A stretch of 64,000 nucleotides of DNA, from positions 2,852,001-2,916,000 of the forward strand of contig JBLDXI010000042.1 of the NCBI GenBank assembly GCA_047495785.1. Direction: 5' to 3'. The notes beneath the pieces are model-generated. The model was not told the origin of the DNA. It was given only the letters and a program-made list of their open reading frames with translations, and did not search any database. Made by a program: the position numbers and the translations under genes. Shown one piece after another: positions 21,322 to 32,354 of the stretch. Positions within the stretch are counted from its first letter, which is position 1. The number at the start of each line of letters is the position of its first letter. This DNA is from Lepidodermella squamata (taxonomy: Eukaryota; Gastrotricha).

Positions 21322-21427
21322 TTTCCTCTCCCCATTTACATCGCCCCCGTCGTGGCGAGCGAGTTACGTTTGCTCTGAGCTTACAGCTCGTTAATTTTGT
21401 CAGGTTTTCCTTTACACCTGCGACATG
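21322..21427 (+). repeat. Direct repeat, copy b
   Basis: Second copy, about 420 bp downstream of copy a. No coding content; possibly a fragment of a dispersed repeat. Confidence 0.75.
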
Positions 21428-21736
21428 CCCCAATTAAAAAAGTGTTCGACCCAATTTTCGTTAACCAACGGCTTTTTCGCATACATAACTCAACCACGCA
21501 ACCAAGCCAAAACAAGGCATTTTTGGGAACCTAGGTCCAACGACTATTCAAAATCGCACTTCCTCTTATATGGAAATGAACTCCAAAAATACGCACAGAG
21601 CTCTCTTATATGAACTCGATGCGCTCAATTACTCCTGCGTATGATAATTGAAACTGAAACTACGAACTTGATTTAACAGAATCACACAGTCGGTTTTTTT
21701 GCAATCTGTCCAGAGTTCAAATTTTAGTAAAATATA

Positions 21737-23373
21737 ATGCTGTCGAAGTTATTTTCAGCAGTTTTTGACGTTCCTGCCCAGTTGGTTATTTTTTGCCTAG
21801 ACGGAAAAAGTGATTCTGCCCGATGTTTCTGCCCGCTGTTTCTGCCCGCTCAAACGATTAGGGTGGATTTTTTATTTTCGAAAATCAATTAATGCTCTCG
21901 AAAATTCGGGAAAACCTCTCACCTGAAATAATGTTGCACAACTTCAATTTCCGTTCCCAGTCCCTTTACTACAACCTTCAGACTCTGACCAAACGAGTGA
22001 ACAAGTGAATAACCTTTATTAGAATGTTTAAACTTTAAAACAAGTGTTTGGGCCGGATTAATTGTTAATAACGACGGAGCAATTCGAGAAATTGAAGATC
22101 GGTGTTTCACTTCCACGGAGCCGTCAGCGAGAGCACCGAGGCCCAGGTCGCCAATATCAAAAGTGATCTCCATTGAAAATTCGACGGAAATTCGCAATAT
22201 TCAATTGATAATAAAACAAGGAAATGAACAACGAACAAAAAAAATTCAAAAAAAAAATTTGCTACAAATTTTAAGCTGGATTTCTTATTTTCGTTATTAA
22301 CAACGGTCATCTTTCATACGCACTATACACCATTCCCCATTTTCACTCGTCCGAGTGTCGGATTAACGAAAATAACCAACTGGGAAGGAACAGGAACTCT
22401 TCCCTTGTGTCTCGGGCAAAACCTCGAATTCAGCCCTTGAAAATACCCTCGGGCTTCGCTCCGCTGCGCTCCGCTACGCCCTCGGGCATTTTCAGCGGGC
22501 AGAATTCTCGGTTCTGCCCTCAACACCGGGAAGAATTCCTTAATTCTTTTGGTTACATCGACTACGCGTAACAATTTTCTTGCTCTCACTCTCGATTTTC
22601 AAACATTTTCAGTTTAGAAGCTCCTGAACGTGACCTTGCGAAACACTTGATAAGCGCGGCGGCTGAGCAAGGAATTATCGGACGACCTGTATCGAATCCG
22701 TAACTCGATCTATTCTCTATAAAACTGTATTGAAGTAACTCTCAGAATTTCGCTCTTAGTGCTGAGGCTGTCAACGTTTCTGTTGAATTGGATTTGAAGA
22801 GAATTATCGGGCTTGATTCGCAAAACTATGTAATGCTTGCGACCACCGTGAGAATGTCATGGAAGGATCCGGTTTTGTCATGGACTCAATCTCGTTACGG
22901 TGGAGTCTACTCGATAGCTCTTCCTGCCGATAAAATCTGGAGGCCCGACATTGTCTTTACCAACGAGTATGAAACTTCGCCATCTATTTCAGCTAAGTAA
23001 ATGCTCTTTTTTACTCAGCAACAATGGCGGAGCTGGAGATCAGAGTTTTAACATGATGGAAACTAATGCTCTTGTTTATTCTAATGGAAAAGTTGATTGG
23101 ATGCCTCGAATGCAGCAAAAGGCAGCTTGCAAGAATATCGATGGAACTTACAAGTGTAAATTGGAAGCCACTTCTTGGCTCCACGATAACGATAAGATTT
23201 ATGTCGAATTCCCTGAAGGAGAATCGGGTGGATTAGATATTTCCAGTTTTGAGGAAACGCCCGGACTGGAACTTGTCAGTACCAAAGCGTCGTTCGAAGA
23301 TAAACAATATCCATGCTGCGAAAACAAGTTCCGTACTTTGAAATTTGAAATCGATATAAAGCGTAAAGATTAA
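21737..23373 (+). pseudogene. AChBP-like gene copy 1, exon 1 interrupted by an insertion
   Basis: Pieces matching the intact copy are 21737-21773 plus 22547-22567 (exon 1), 22618-22699, 22760-22966 and 23019-23373. They encode a nicotinic-receptor-type extracellular domain ending before any membrane segment: RPVSNP, ELDLKRIIGLD, KIWRPDIVF and a YPCC loop C. A 773-bp insertion, not a multiple of three and without GT/AG ends, lies inside the signal-peptide codons. As drawn, the secreted product cannot be made from the original ATG. The three later exons remain open, so the insertion is recent or another start/first exon is used. Compare copy 2 at 24753. Confidence 0.7.
21774..22546. mobile_element. 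773-bp insertion in the AChBP-like copy 1 signal-peptide exon
   Basis: Defined by comparison with the uninterrupted paralogue, where GATGTTCTTTTGG is continuous. It is flanked by TTC on both sides (a possible 3-bp target duplication). Inside, CCCAGTTGGTTATTTT near 21778 recurs in inverted orientation near 22370. A 92-aa minus-strand frame (21919-22197) reads like part of a real protein (APSLLTINPAQTLVLKFKHS) and ends at a donor-like CAG/GTGAGA, so the insert may include captured exon sequence. The family is unknown. Confidence 0.65.
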
Positions 23374-24752
23374 AGTAACTCAGTTACTACTATGAACCTT
23401 GCTATTATTCCTAATTCCTAATATCATTCAAAATTAACTTCGAGGCTCCCATAAGACTGATGCCCTTATACTCTTCCGAAATTCAATAAAATTTCTCCTC
23501 TGATCAGATTGTTGTTGCCACAAATGGGGAAGGAATAAAAGGATCCGGGCCCCCTAAGTCATCCTGTAGTACGCCTCAAGCTCAAATCTTTTACCACATA
23601 CTTCGGTATGAGTCATCAAGACGATGAATCAGCATAGAACGTGGCTATGAGTCATCGTTAAATATCAATCGTGCTGAGATGAAAGGACTATTCTCAAATT
23701 ATTGGCTTATGCTACGAGTATAAGTAAGCTGATTCAGCTGACGCTTTCGGCGGCTGGTTTCGACCTGCTGCTCGCTCAAAAATAAAATATATCCAAAATA
23801 CAATCCATCATAGAGCTATCAGCCGCACTTCATTTCATTCTGGCCATCAGGAATAATGGCAAAAATGCTGCGCCTTTGACGTTTTCCGTGATTTTCAAGA
23901 CAGCGTTTTTGCTCGAGGGGTGACTTGCCGGCCATGAAGCAGCATACATATGTCGTGTAATTAATTAATTGCGGCTCATCGCCAATTGCCCGAAAAACTA
24001 CCGCAGGAATAAGCAAGAAGCAATAAGCAAGTTATTTCCAGTTCTGAATCTCTGCTCGCAGAATTGGGACTGTTATTAAATGCTTAGTACATCACGTACC
24101 GTCATTTGGGGCTATTTGGTATGCGTCAACAAATGACCCCTGGGTTTTTCGCTTTTTTACACGTTTCCAAGGGTCCTGATTCGAATGGCACCCGTATTCC
24201 GAATAGCCCCACGGATGAACTATTATTGACACATATATAGACATCTTATTATTAGAAAATAAGCAAGGACGTGTGGCCGAGTGGTTTTTTTCATAGTTGT
24301 CTATGGCGAGATCATTAAAAGGTCAGCGGTTCGATTCCACAAAGGTTCATTTTTTAGTTTTTTCGCCTAAATTATTTTTTCTACAGCAAAATAACAGCCG
24401 TTTTTATGGAAACAAACTTATGCCATGCAAATAGTTGGCTTTTAATTAGATAGTTTTTCCTTAATTCGCAGTAAATCAATTAATTTTTAATATTCATTGC
24501 AATCGGGAGCAACTGAGGGACATGTCTTTTCAAGAGAATTAACTAAAAACGCGTTTGAACCTATCCAAATTCCTACCAAAAATCCCGCTTCATAATATTA
24601 TGGAAATCAACTCCAAAAATACACACAGAGCTCTCTGATATGAACTCGATGCCCTCAATTACTCCCGCGTATGATAATTGACACTGAAACTAGGAATTTT
24701 TTATTATTTGACGGGGAATTAAACAGTCGGTCTCAAATTTTAGTGAAATAAA
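23374..24752. other. Intergenic part of the AChBP-like duplication unit
   Basis: Downstream DNA at 23870-24085 matches 25950-26040 after copy 2 (GACTTGCCGGCC, GAATTGGGACTGTTAT), so the duplicated unit spans both flanks. A short inverted repeat (CATTTGGGGCTATTTGG near 24103 against CCGAATAGCCCCACGGATG near 24215) may be a small MITE-like element. A tRNA-like unit follows. No protein gene is seen. Confidence 0.5.
24267..24355 (+). ncRNA. tRNA-derived Pol III unit (tRNA pseudogene or SINE head)
   Basis: A good A box (TGGCCGAGTGG, 24274-24284) and B box (GGTTCGATTCC, 24328-24338) are spaced as in a class II (Ser/Leu-like) tRNA, followed by a T run at 24351. The acceptor and T stems do not pair, so it is not a functional tRNA as written. 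It could be a decayed tRNA gene or the head of a SINE. Confidence 0.5.
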
Positions 24753-25615
24753 ATGTTATCGAGGTTGTTTTCAGCTGTTTTTGATGTTCTTTTGGTTACA
24801 TCGACTACGCGTAACAATTTTGTTGCTCTCACTCTGGATTTTCACAACTTTTTCTGTTAAGAAGCTCCTGAACGTGACCTTGCGAAACACTTGACAAGCG
24901 CGGCGGCTGAGCAAGGAATTATCGGACGACCTGTCTCGAATCCGTAACTTGATCTATTCTCTTCGAAACTATATCGAAGTTACTCTCAGACTTTCCCTCT
25001 TAGAGCTGATCCTGTCAAAGTCTATGTTGGGTTGGATCTGAAGAAAATTATCGGACTTGATTCGCATAACTATGCGACGCTTGCGACGAACGTGAGGATG
25101 TCATGGAAAGATCCAGTTCTGTCATGGACTCCATCTCGCTACGGTGGAGTCGACTCGATAGCCCTTCCTGCCGATAAAATCTGGAGGCCCGACATTGTTT
25201 TTTCCAACGAGTATGAATTCGTAATCTATATCAGCTAAGTATGAGTTCTTAATTACTCAGCTACAATGGCGGAGCTGGAGACCAGAATTTCAACATGATG
25301 GGAACTAATGTTGTTGTGAATTCTGATGGAACAGTTCTTTGGATTCCTCGCATGCAGCAGAAGGCAGCTTGCAAGTATGACGATGGAGCTTACAAGTGTA
25401 AATTGGAGGCCAATTCATGGCATCACGACAACAATAAGATTTACGTCGAACTCCCTGAAGGATCGGGCGGCGGATTAGGTGTTGCCAGTTTTGAGGAAAC
25501 GCCCGGACACGAACTTGTCAGCACCAAGGCGTCGTTCGAAGATGAGGAATATCCATGCTGCCTCGAAAAGTACCGCACTTTGAAATTCGAAATCGTTATA
25601 AAGCGTAAAGATTGA
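24753..25615 (+). CDS. AChBP-like soluble nicotinic-type ligand-binding protein, copy 2 (intact)
   Basis: Exons 24753-24810, 24862-24943, 25004-25210 and 25261-25615 join in phase to 233 aa. A signal peptide (MLSRLFSAVFDVLLVTSTTR) is followed by the extracellular domain of Cys-loop receptors: PERDLAKHL, RPVSNP, LDLKKIIGLD, KIWRPDIVF, a loop-B tryptophan (ANSWHHD) and the loop-C vicinal cysteines YPCC. It stops after FEIVIKRKD, just before where TM1 would start. Soluble proteins of this shape are acetylcholine-binding proteins, secreted pentamers that bind cholinergic ligands. The signature disulfide loop is unusually short: eight residues lie between the two cysteines (CKYDDGAYKC) against thirteen in classical members. 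Ligand binding is inferred only. Confidence 0.8.
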
Positions 25616-26574
25616 AGTAACTCACTTGCTACTATGAAGCCTGCTATTCCTAATTCCTGATATAATCCTAATTTAACTTCGAGGCACCCTTAAAACTGAT
25701 GCCCTTACACTCTTCGGAAATTCAATGAACTTTCTCATCGCATCAGATCGTTATTGCCACAAATGGGGAAGGAATAAAAGCACTTAACCTATGGTTTTTA
25801 TTGAGATCAATTATTAGTATCGTTAAGAAAAAATTCAGGAAACAGCTAGCTCATCCAGCTCCACAGATTTCACAAGAGAACCTTGAGCCGCTATGCGATT
25901 AACTAGATTCCATTCCAGCTGATAAGGTGAAAATTGGCACTGAGCTTTTAGCGTTTTCCGCGATTTTCAAGGATTTTTGCATGAGAGCGGTGACTTGCCG
26001 GCCAGAATTGGGACTGTTATAATAACTATTTAAGCGGACTAATGTAATGCGGTGATATCGTGTGTTCGAGAAATATATATCAGCAATTGAGATTTGCTCT
26101 AAATATTTAGCTTTTGTTTGCATGTACTTTCCGCAATATCCCTTGCATTTTCAAACATCGAATTTGCGATATTATGGCCCGCGTAATGAGCATCGGCATC
26201 TGGCTAACGAACATTTAAAGTTTCAATTACACAAGCTGATCACCAACGTTAATCTCAGTGAATAACACACCCATAGTATTAAAATTCGGTGTAATTTGGC
26301 GAAAGAGTGAACCCCTGCGAAAGAGTGAATGTGCATATTTATCACAATATAGCTAGTAGTACACTGTACCTAGCCCACAAAAAATGATGCTCAAAACAAC
26401 TATATTCACCGGCATGCTATGTGTAAATACTAGCATAGATAAGCTATAGTATATAGCTCGCGTGTGCAAGTCCGACTTTCTGAGGCACTAGAACCATTTC
26501 TTTACTACAACACTAACGTAACAAAATAACATTTCGGTTTTACTACATAGGATACAACATTTTTACAAGCAAAA
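25616..26574. other. Intergenic, 3' flank of AChBP-like copy 2
   Basis: The first 430 bp match the flank of copy 1. The rest is AT-rich, and the last 200 bp probably hold the promoter and 5' UTR of the following TEP-family gene. No other gene is seen. Confidence 0.4.
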
Positions 26575-29500
26575 ATGGCAAGTTGTTGCGGCGGAAAAAG
26601 CAAAGAACCAGTCAGGTAAATTACCCGATCATTTTAAAATTAAATAATCAAGTTTTGCGTGAATAGATTCGTCATCACATGCCCTCAATTCTATGGAAGC
26701 CATCAAGCTTACAGCTTCCACATCAATTTGCTTGAGAGTGGACGAATCGGTCTACCAGCAAAATTCACAGCTACCTTGGCATGGCGAGATAAGGACTGGA
26801 AGGAATGCAAAATCAGTCAAGATTTCATTCAAAGATCATGTAAGGAAATCATTTGTAACCGCTCATAATTGAAGGCGTCTTTAAATATTTTACAGTTGGC
26901 ATTCAGAAGCATGTGTTTGAGGTAATGATATTACGTGTAGCTTTTAGATGACAATCTATATTTCCTATGATTTTTATAATTAGAAAATGGATACGTCTTT
27001 GAATTTCCATTCGAACCCCCAGCTATCAGTCAAGTTCAGTCGATTCTGCGGTAGTAGAATACTGAATTTCCACGATCTTCAGTTCTTGAATAATGAATAT
27101 CTCTTCATCCAAACCGACAAAGCAATGTACAAACCTGGCCAAACCGTCCACTTCCGGGTGTTGGCCATTGATCGCCAACTGAATGCTTTGCAGAAGAAGA
27201 TCACCGTGACAATTCGCGACGCAGAAGGCAGCGAAGTTGAAAGATGGTCTAATCAAGATTTGTCGCGAGGAATTTTCGGGAAATCGATCGAATTAACCGA
27301 ATTATCAGCTATTGGCCACTGGACGATCAACGCACTGGTCGATGTTGAAAATGATGAAGAACAGACTCGTAGAAAGACTGAGGCCTCGAAATCTTTCGTT
27401 GTCGAGCAGTACGTTCTACCTAAATATGAAGTGAAAGTAGACTTCCCAAATCGTCCTTACTTGGTTTTCACCGAAAATGAGGAAGAATATCAAGCGTTTG
27501 TTCGAGCCAAATATACGTTCGGGAGAACTGTTCGCGGGAAAGCAACAGTTGCCATTAACCGCGATGGTATGAATGCATTCTTGACAAGAACAGTTCAACT
27601 CAAGGGCGACGGGTCAGAGGATGACGGGAAATTCGACTTGATTGGTTTGAAGAAATTCATGTTTGCTAATAGCATGGAGACGGGAATGATATGGCGACAT
27701 GCGACCCATAAAATCGGTTTCTTGATCACGGTTACAGATGAATTAACTGGGGAAATTCTGACCAACTCATCGGAACAATTTATCCGGCTCTACGCTGTAC
27801 CTTACTCTATCAAGGTCCACGAATCAGTCCGCGGAAAGTCCCTTCAACCCGGCGAGACTTTTCGACTATTATTCCATGTTACCCTTCCTGATGGAAGAAA
27901 TCTGGAGCCTGGGAAGCATTTGGACGTGTCGATTTCATATCACAGCGACAGCCAAGCTTCAAAGCAGATTGTGGCAAGGACTGATGACCTTGGCATGGTT
28001 TCTGTTGGCATCGATATTCCATCGTCTGAGGATATCAACCAATTATATACCGAAGCTTCGCTTTGTGATTACCCGGATATATCCGTCAGTGAATATTTTT
28101 CCAAGCCCAACACTGTTAGTTTTGAGTCAATAGCAATTGTCCTTGATCGACTGAAGCCGGGGATCCCAAAAGTTGGCGACGATATTCAAGTCTCCATCAA
28201 GACTTCGTTTGATACCGGATTCATTTTCTTCCTGGTAAGATTGTTGCTTTCCAGCTTATATTCAGCTGATTTTGCGGTATTATTTAGATGGCTAAAAATG
28301 GCGAGGCTTTTGATTATCATAAACTGGATCATCCGAATGGTAAAGGCCAGGAATTTTCGCTGACTATCAAACTGCCACATGACGCCGTCCCGCGTTGTTC
28401 GATTGTCGTTTGGACCGTACAACCTGAGGCTAACGAAGTTTTAGCATCAGCTGTCGACTTCAAAGTTGATGGATTATCTCGACAGGCAGTTAAGGCGGGA
28501 TTTACGCCAGCCCTGGTTAGACCTGGTGGGATGACTGATGTCACTGTTGAAGCTAGCGAGTCTAATGCGGTCGTAGCTATGTTTGCAGTAGACAAAAGCG
28601 TCAAACTTTTACGATCTGGAAACGACATCACCTTGGATGATGTTGTAAACAATGTCTCGCAGAAACCAGACAGCTATCATCCGGCTGCTCCCCGCCTTTG
28701 GATATGTCCGTTGCCCGGCGGAGAAGATTTTGTCGATAAAGACGTTTGGCAGCCTGTTTACACAAATTCAGCGAGTGCCGAGACAGCATTTGCGGTAAGC
28801 CGGGTCGCCAATATTTTTCTGTGATTATTTAATCTAATTTCTCATACAGAGTGCAGGAATCTCGATGAAGTCGAATGCTATTCCAAAAGCTCAACCTCTA
28901 CCATCTTCCCAGGGAAGGAAGATGTTCAAAAAGAGCCTTGCATTTGGAGGTGCTGCTGCGCAAATGGAATGTGCTCCGATGGCGCGATACGCTGCGGCTC
29001 CTATGCAAATGAGCTATGCTTTGCGAGACGGCGGGCTTCCAGGCGATGACGAGAACGAAGCGGGACGTGGGGGCATGCTGATGAAGTCTGCCGTGGAAGA
29101 AGAACCTTCAGTTCGCTTAATTTTCCCGGAGACATGGTTCTGGCAGACCGAGTCAGTCAATCCAAAGGACAACAAGTTGCTTCGAACTTTCAAAGCGCCT
29201 GATACCATCACCAACTGGCTCTTGAGTGCATTCGTTGTTGGCGACAGTTTAGGTTTCGGCGCCTTATCCGAGCCTGCAGAGTTGACAGTTTTCCAACCTT
29301 TCTTCGTCAGTCTCGATGTGCCATATGCCACGGTTATCCGAGGAGAAGAAATTGCGTGCAAGGTCGTTGTTTTCAACTACCAAAAGACTACTCTTGCTGT
29401 CGAGGTTACCTTAAAACAAGCACCTGACTACGAGCTTGACACCTACAGCGCGAATTTATCCATCGATTCAAATTCTAGCAAAGCTTTCTCAGTCTGGCTG

Positions 29501-31303
29501 AAACCTAAACGAATTGGCGAGATCGCAGTTGAAGTTAAGGGCGTTTCAGATGCTGGATTCTCTGACGCTATGCAAAAAACCGTGAAAGTTGAGGCTGAAG
29601 GCGAGCGACGCTTCCGTAGCTCCTTGATTTTCCTGCGCTGCGAGGATGCTACGAAGTTGGACTCGGCATTACATTTCCAGGCTCTTGAGGATCTCCCCGT
29701 TTGCGTTGAAGGTTCAGAGCTGAGCCAGATTCAGGTATTCGGAGACCTTCTCGGCCCAACTTTGCAAGATGTCGAGTCAGGTGAATTATATTTACCTGAT
29801 GAAAACGTTGAGGATCTACTTTCAATCATCATCTCGAAAGTTTACACTCTCAAGTACCTTGCCCTTGTCGATCAGCTGAATCCAAAGTTGAAAACAAAGC
29901 TTACCACGGCAATTTACAGAGCTTATCAGCGAGTTTTGAAGCTCCGAGAGCCAGATTGTGGTTTCAAGCCTTACGGACCGAGTCAAGAGAAGGCAAAAGC
30001 TAGTACTTTCTTGGCGGCTCTTGCTGTTCGGGCATTGAACGCTGCCTTGAAAAACTGTGGGCCTGCAAAGATTGCGCAGCATGAAATTTCCCGCATTTGG
30101 GGCTTTGTCGCTCAAAATGATAACAGAGATGGGACGTTTGCCGAACACAGCAACAGCCAAGGCTATGAGAAGAAGTTTGAATTATTTCTCCCGGCCTATA
30201 TTTACATCACCCACGCCGAGGCTGAGCGGCAGGATGATTTCGAGCTGTCCTCATTCGTCGAGACGCGTAAATACCTCACGAATCGTGTTGCCGAAAAAAC
30301 AGCGCAGTTCAATTTCTACGAGATGGCCGTAGTCGCCTACGCGTTCTCGATCAAGACGGAAGATCGAAACACTAATTTGTCGGATGGTTTGGTATCCAAG
30401 CTGTTAGCTGCGAATAAACCAAGCTCGAAAACCACTTATTGGGAAGATCCTGCAGCCGCGAATGCAGTAGAAACGGCTTCTTACATCTTGCTTACTCTTT
30501 GCAACCTGAAACGATATGACGAAGCCGCCGGCGTTGCGCGATTCCTCTTGAGCCACCAGAACGTGAATGGAACTTTCGTCAATGCTCAGATTACGTCGCT
30601 CGCGCTTCAAGCATTGTCGGAATTCGCCGCAACTATTCCGATTCGAACAACTGAATTGAAGGCTACAGCTAGTGTCCATTTTGATGACGATGCGGAACCG
30701 CCAAGCGTGGCCAAGCAATTCAGCATTGATAAAGAAAGTGTAAAAACGATGCAAATCTTGGATTTACCGGCAAAGAGGCAAAAATTCAAGTCTGTCTCTG
30801 TTAAAGCTGACGAAGGTTCTGGTGTCGCCCTCTTCAAACTCCTGCAACGCTACAATGTTGTCTCGGACGCAGCCTTGACAGATTCTGGAGATTTCGATCT
30901 CAACATCGGGGAACACGAACTGTCAACAAAGGATGCTGTTCTTCTGAAAATTGCCGTGCGCATTAAAACGGAGCGAGCACGGACTTGTGGGGTGATTGTA
31001 GCTGAATTTAATTCCCCAACTGGCTGGGAAATAGTAGCAAACGATACCGAAAGTAGAAGCCGTTTAGTTGCGGCTGGAGCCTTGAAGCTCGTTGAAGCTA
31101 GCCAGCGTAAAATTTCGCTCTTTATTCAACGAGACGCCGAGGAGTTTGCCGAAAAAGGCGATGAGATTCATTTGGTACTCAAGCTTGGCCGTTTGCCTGA
31201 CCCTGTTCGCAACGTTCAGAAGGCAGTCGCGCGAGTTTTCAGTTACAGGGAGCAAACGATCGCTACAAAATCTGTGCTTTACGGCTTTGATCAAATGTCA
31301 TAA
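26575..31303 (+). CDS. Alpha-2-macroglobulin/TEP-family protein lacking thioester and signal peptide
   Basis: Exons 26575-26615, 26667-26839, 26896-26921, 26984-28234, 28288-28794 and 28850-31303 join to 1483 aa. Family landmarks are MG2 (QTDKAMYKPGQTVHFRV), a VVEQYVLPKYEVKV segment, a variable bait-like region (about residues 640-745), FPETWFWQ and TITNWLLSAFVVGDS. The thioester site, normally GCGEQ after GDLLGPTLQ..., reads YLPDENVEDL, so no internal thioester can form. The N-terminus MASCCGGKSKEPVR is not a signal peptide, although these proteins are normally secreted immune or protease-trap factors. The alpha-helical (30000-30700) and receptor-binding-like (30930-31290) regions are present. 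Either the product is intracellular or an upstream leader exon was missed. It may be a structural or scavenging paralogue. Confidence 0.85.
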
Positions 31304-31676
31304 GTCTCTAGACAAACGCTATTTCTAAAGTCGCATTGCCCTAGTGCTTTTCTTTGCCAGCTTTTTCGCTTTTTGTTTTCGATATATACAATAAAATCTA
31401 CCATGAAAACAAGTGCACAGGTAAATTTGTTGTGATCCCTGCGGACATGTATGTGGGCCGACTTGATGTTGCTCTCAGGATTTGCCCTTGATTATATACA
31501 ACTGCGGTGATAACAATATCGCAAAAATGACCCCACCATTTCCTGCGCGATAAAACACTAGCACAACAACCAACAAGGCGGGTCAGTTTTGTAAAGCATA
31601 TTTAATAGTAATTCCATAATAGTGGTTTTAGGCCAATTTACCAACAGGAGAAATAGTGCGGTTCTTTTAGAAAATC
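31304..31676. other. Short intergenic gap
   Basis: Holds the 3' UTR of the TEP-family gene (AATAAAATC near 31391) and the 5' region of the next gene. Nothing else is seen. Confidence 0.5.
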
Positions 31677-32159
31677 ATGAAGGCCGATTCAAGCGCAGAC
31701 GAATCAGAGGTTTTGAAGAGCAAGGCTGATGACTCACCTCCGGCGACGCCACAGATTACTCCACAGCCTATAGTCTATTACTACGCTACAGGCGAGAATC
31801 CAAGGCAATCAGCTGTATCACCTAGACAGTCGGCAAATCAAGTTTTCTCAAGTCTTTCAGTGCCTGCGAGCACTCGTGGCGAATCAGTGGTTCTGGTTAT
31901 TCAACCAGATAGTGGGCCTTCCGCCGAACAAATGCGACAACGAGCGCTAGCTGTTTCGGTCATCTCACTGTTCATGGGATGCATCTGCATGTCGATACCG
32001 GCGATCGTTCGTGCATGCAACAAAGGTCGATCGCGAAAGTATTATTTGTTCACTTTGCGACTATCGATTGGATCAATCTTCGCCGGATTAGCTGTAACCG
32101 GACTTGCATTTGCGCTCTTCTTCCTTTTTACCGTTCCGTCACCGACGGGTGGATATTGA
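31677..32159 (+). CDS. Small two-TM protein, dispanin/CD225-like topology
   Basis: A single-exon 160-aa protein. The N-terminal 90 residues are polar and Ser/Pro-rich with no signal peptide (SPRQSA occurs in two near repeats). A hydrophobic segment at about 92-112 (AVSVISLFMGCICMSIPAIV), a basic Cys-containing loop (RACNKGRSRKYY) and a second segment at about 128-152 follow. This order resembles CD225/dispanin (IFITM-like) membrane proteins, but the family signature is weak, so only the topology is firm. The start lies in a good context (AAAATCATGAAG) with an upstream stop. Neighbours give no functional hint. Confidence 0.55.
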   Translation: MKADSSADESEVLKSKADDSPPATPQITPQPIVYYYATGENPRQSAVSPRQSANQVFSSLSVPASTRGESVVLVIQPDSGPSAEQMRQRALAVSVISLFMGCICMSIPAIVRACNKGRSRKYYLFTLRLSIGSIFAGLAVTGLAFALFFLFTVPSPTGGY

Positions 32160-32354
32160 TTACTGTAATGATAATTCGTTTAGTTTATCAAAAAACTTTT
32201 AAATTAACATTCCAATGTCGGAAATAAATTCTACATTTTCCTAATGTTTTACCAAAAAACACAATGCACTCTTGTTTATTTTGAGTAAACATAAATTAAT
32301 CATTATTTGCAGCCGACCATAATTGCCTTTCTGATTATTTTTTAATATGACATA

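Larger units (their letters stand above)
20798..21736. other. Intergenic region with a direct repeat
   Basis: Contains a roughly 100-bp direct repeat (20899-20997 and 21322-21427) sharing TTCCTCTCCCCATTTACATC and GTGGCGAGCGAG. The tail from about 21545 is the 5' flank of the first AChBP-like gene and matches 24595-24740 upstream of the second. No gene is seen. Confidence 0.5.

Noticed and set aside
24267-24355. Functional tRNA gene
   Set aside because: Acceptor and T stems do not pair and no proper seven-base anticodon loop forms; kept only as a tRNA-derived unit.
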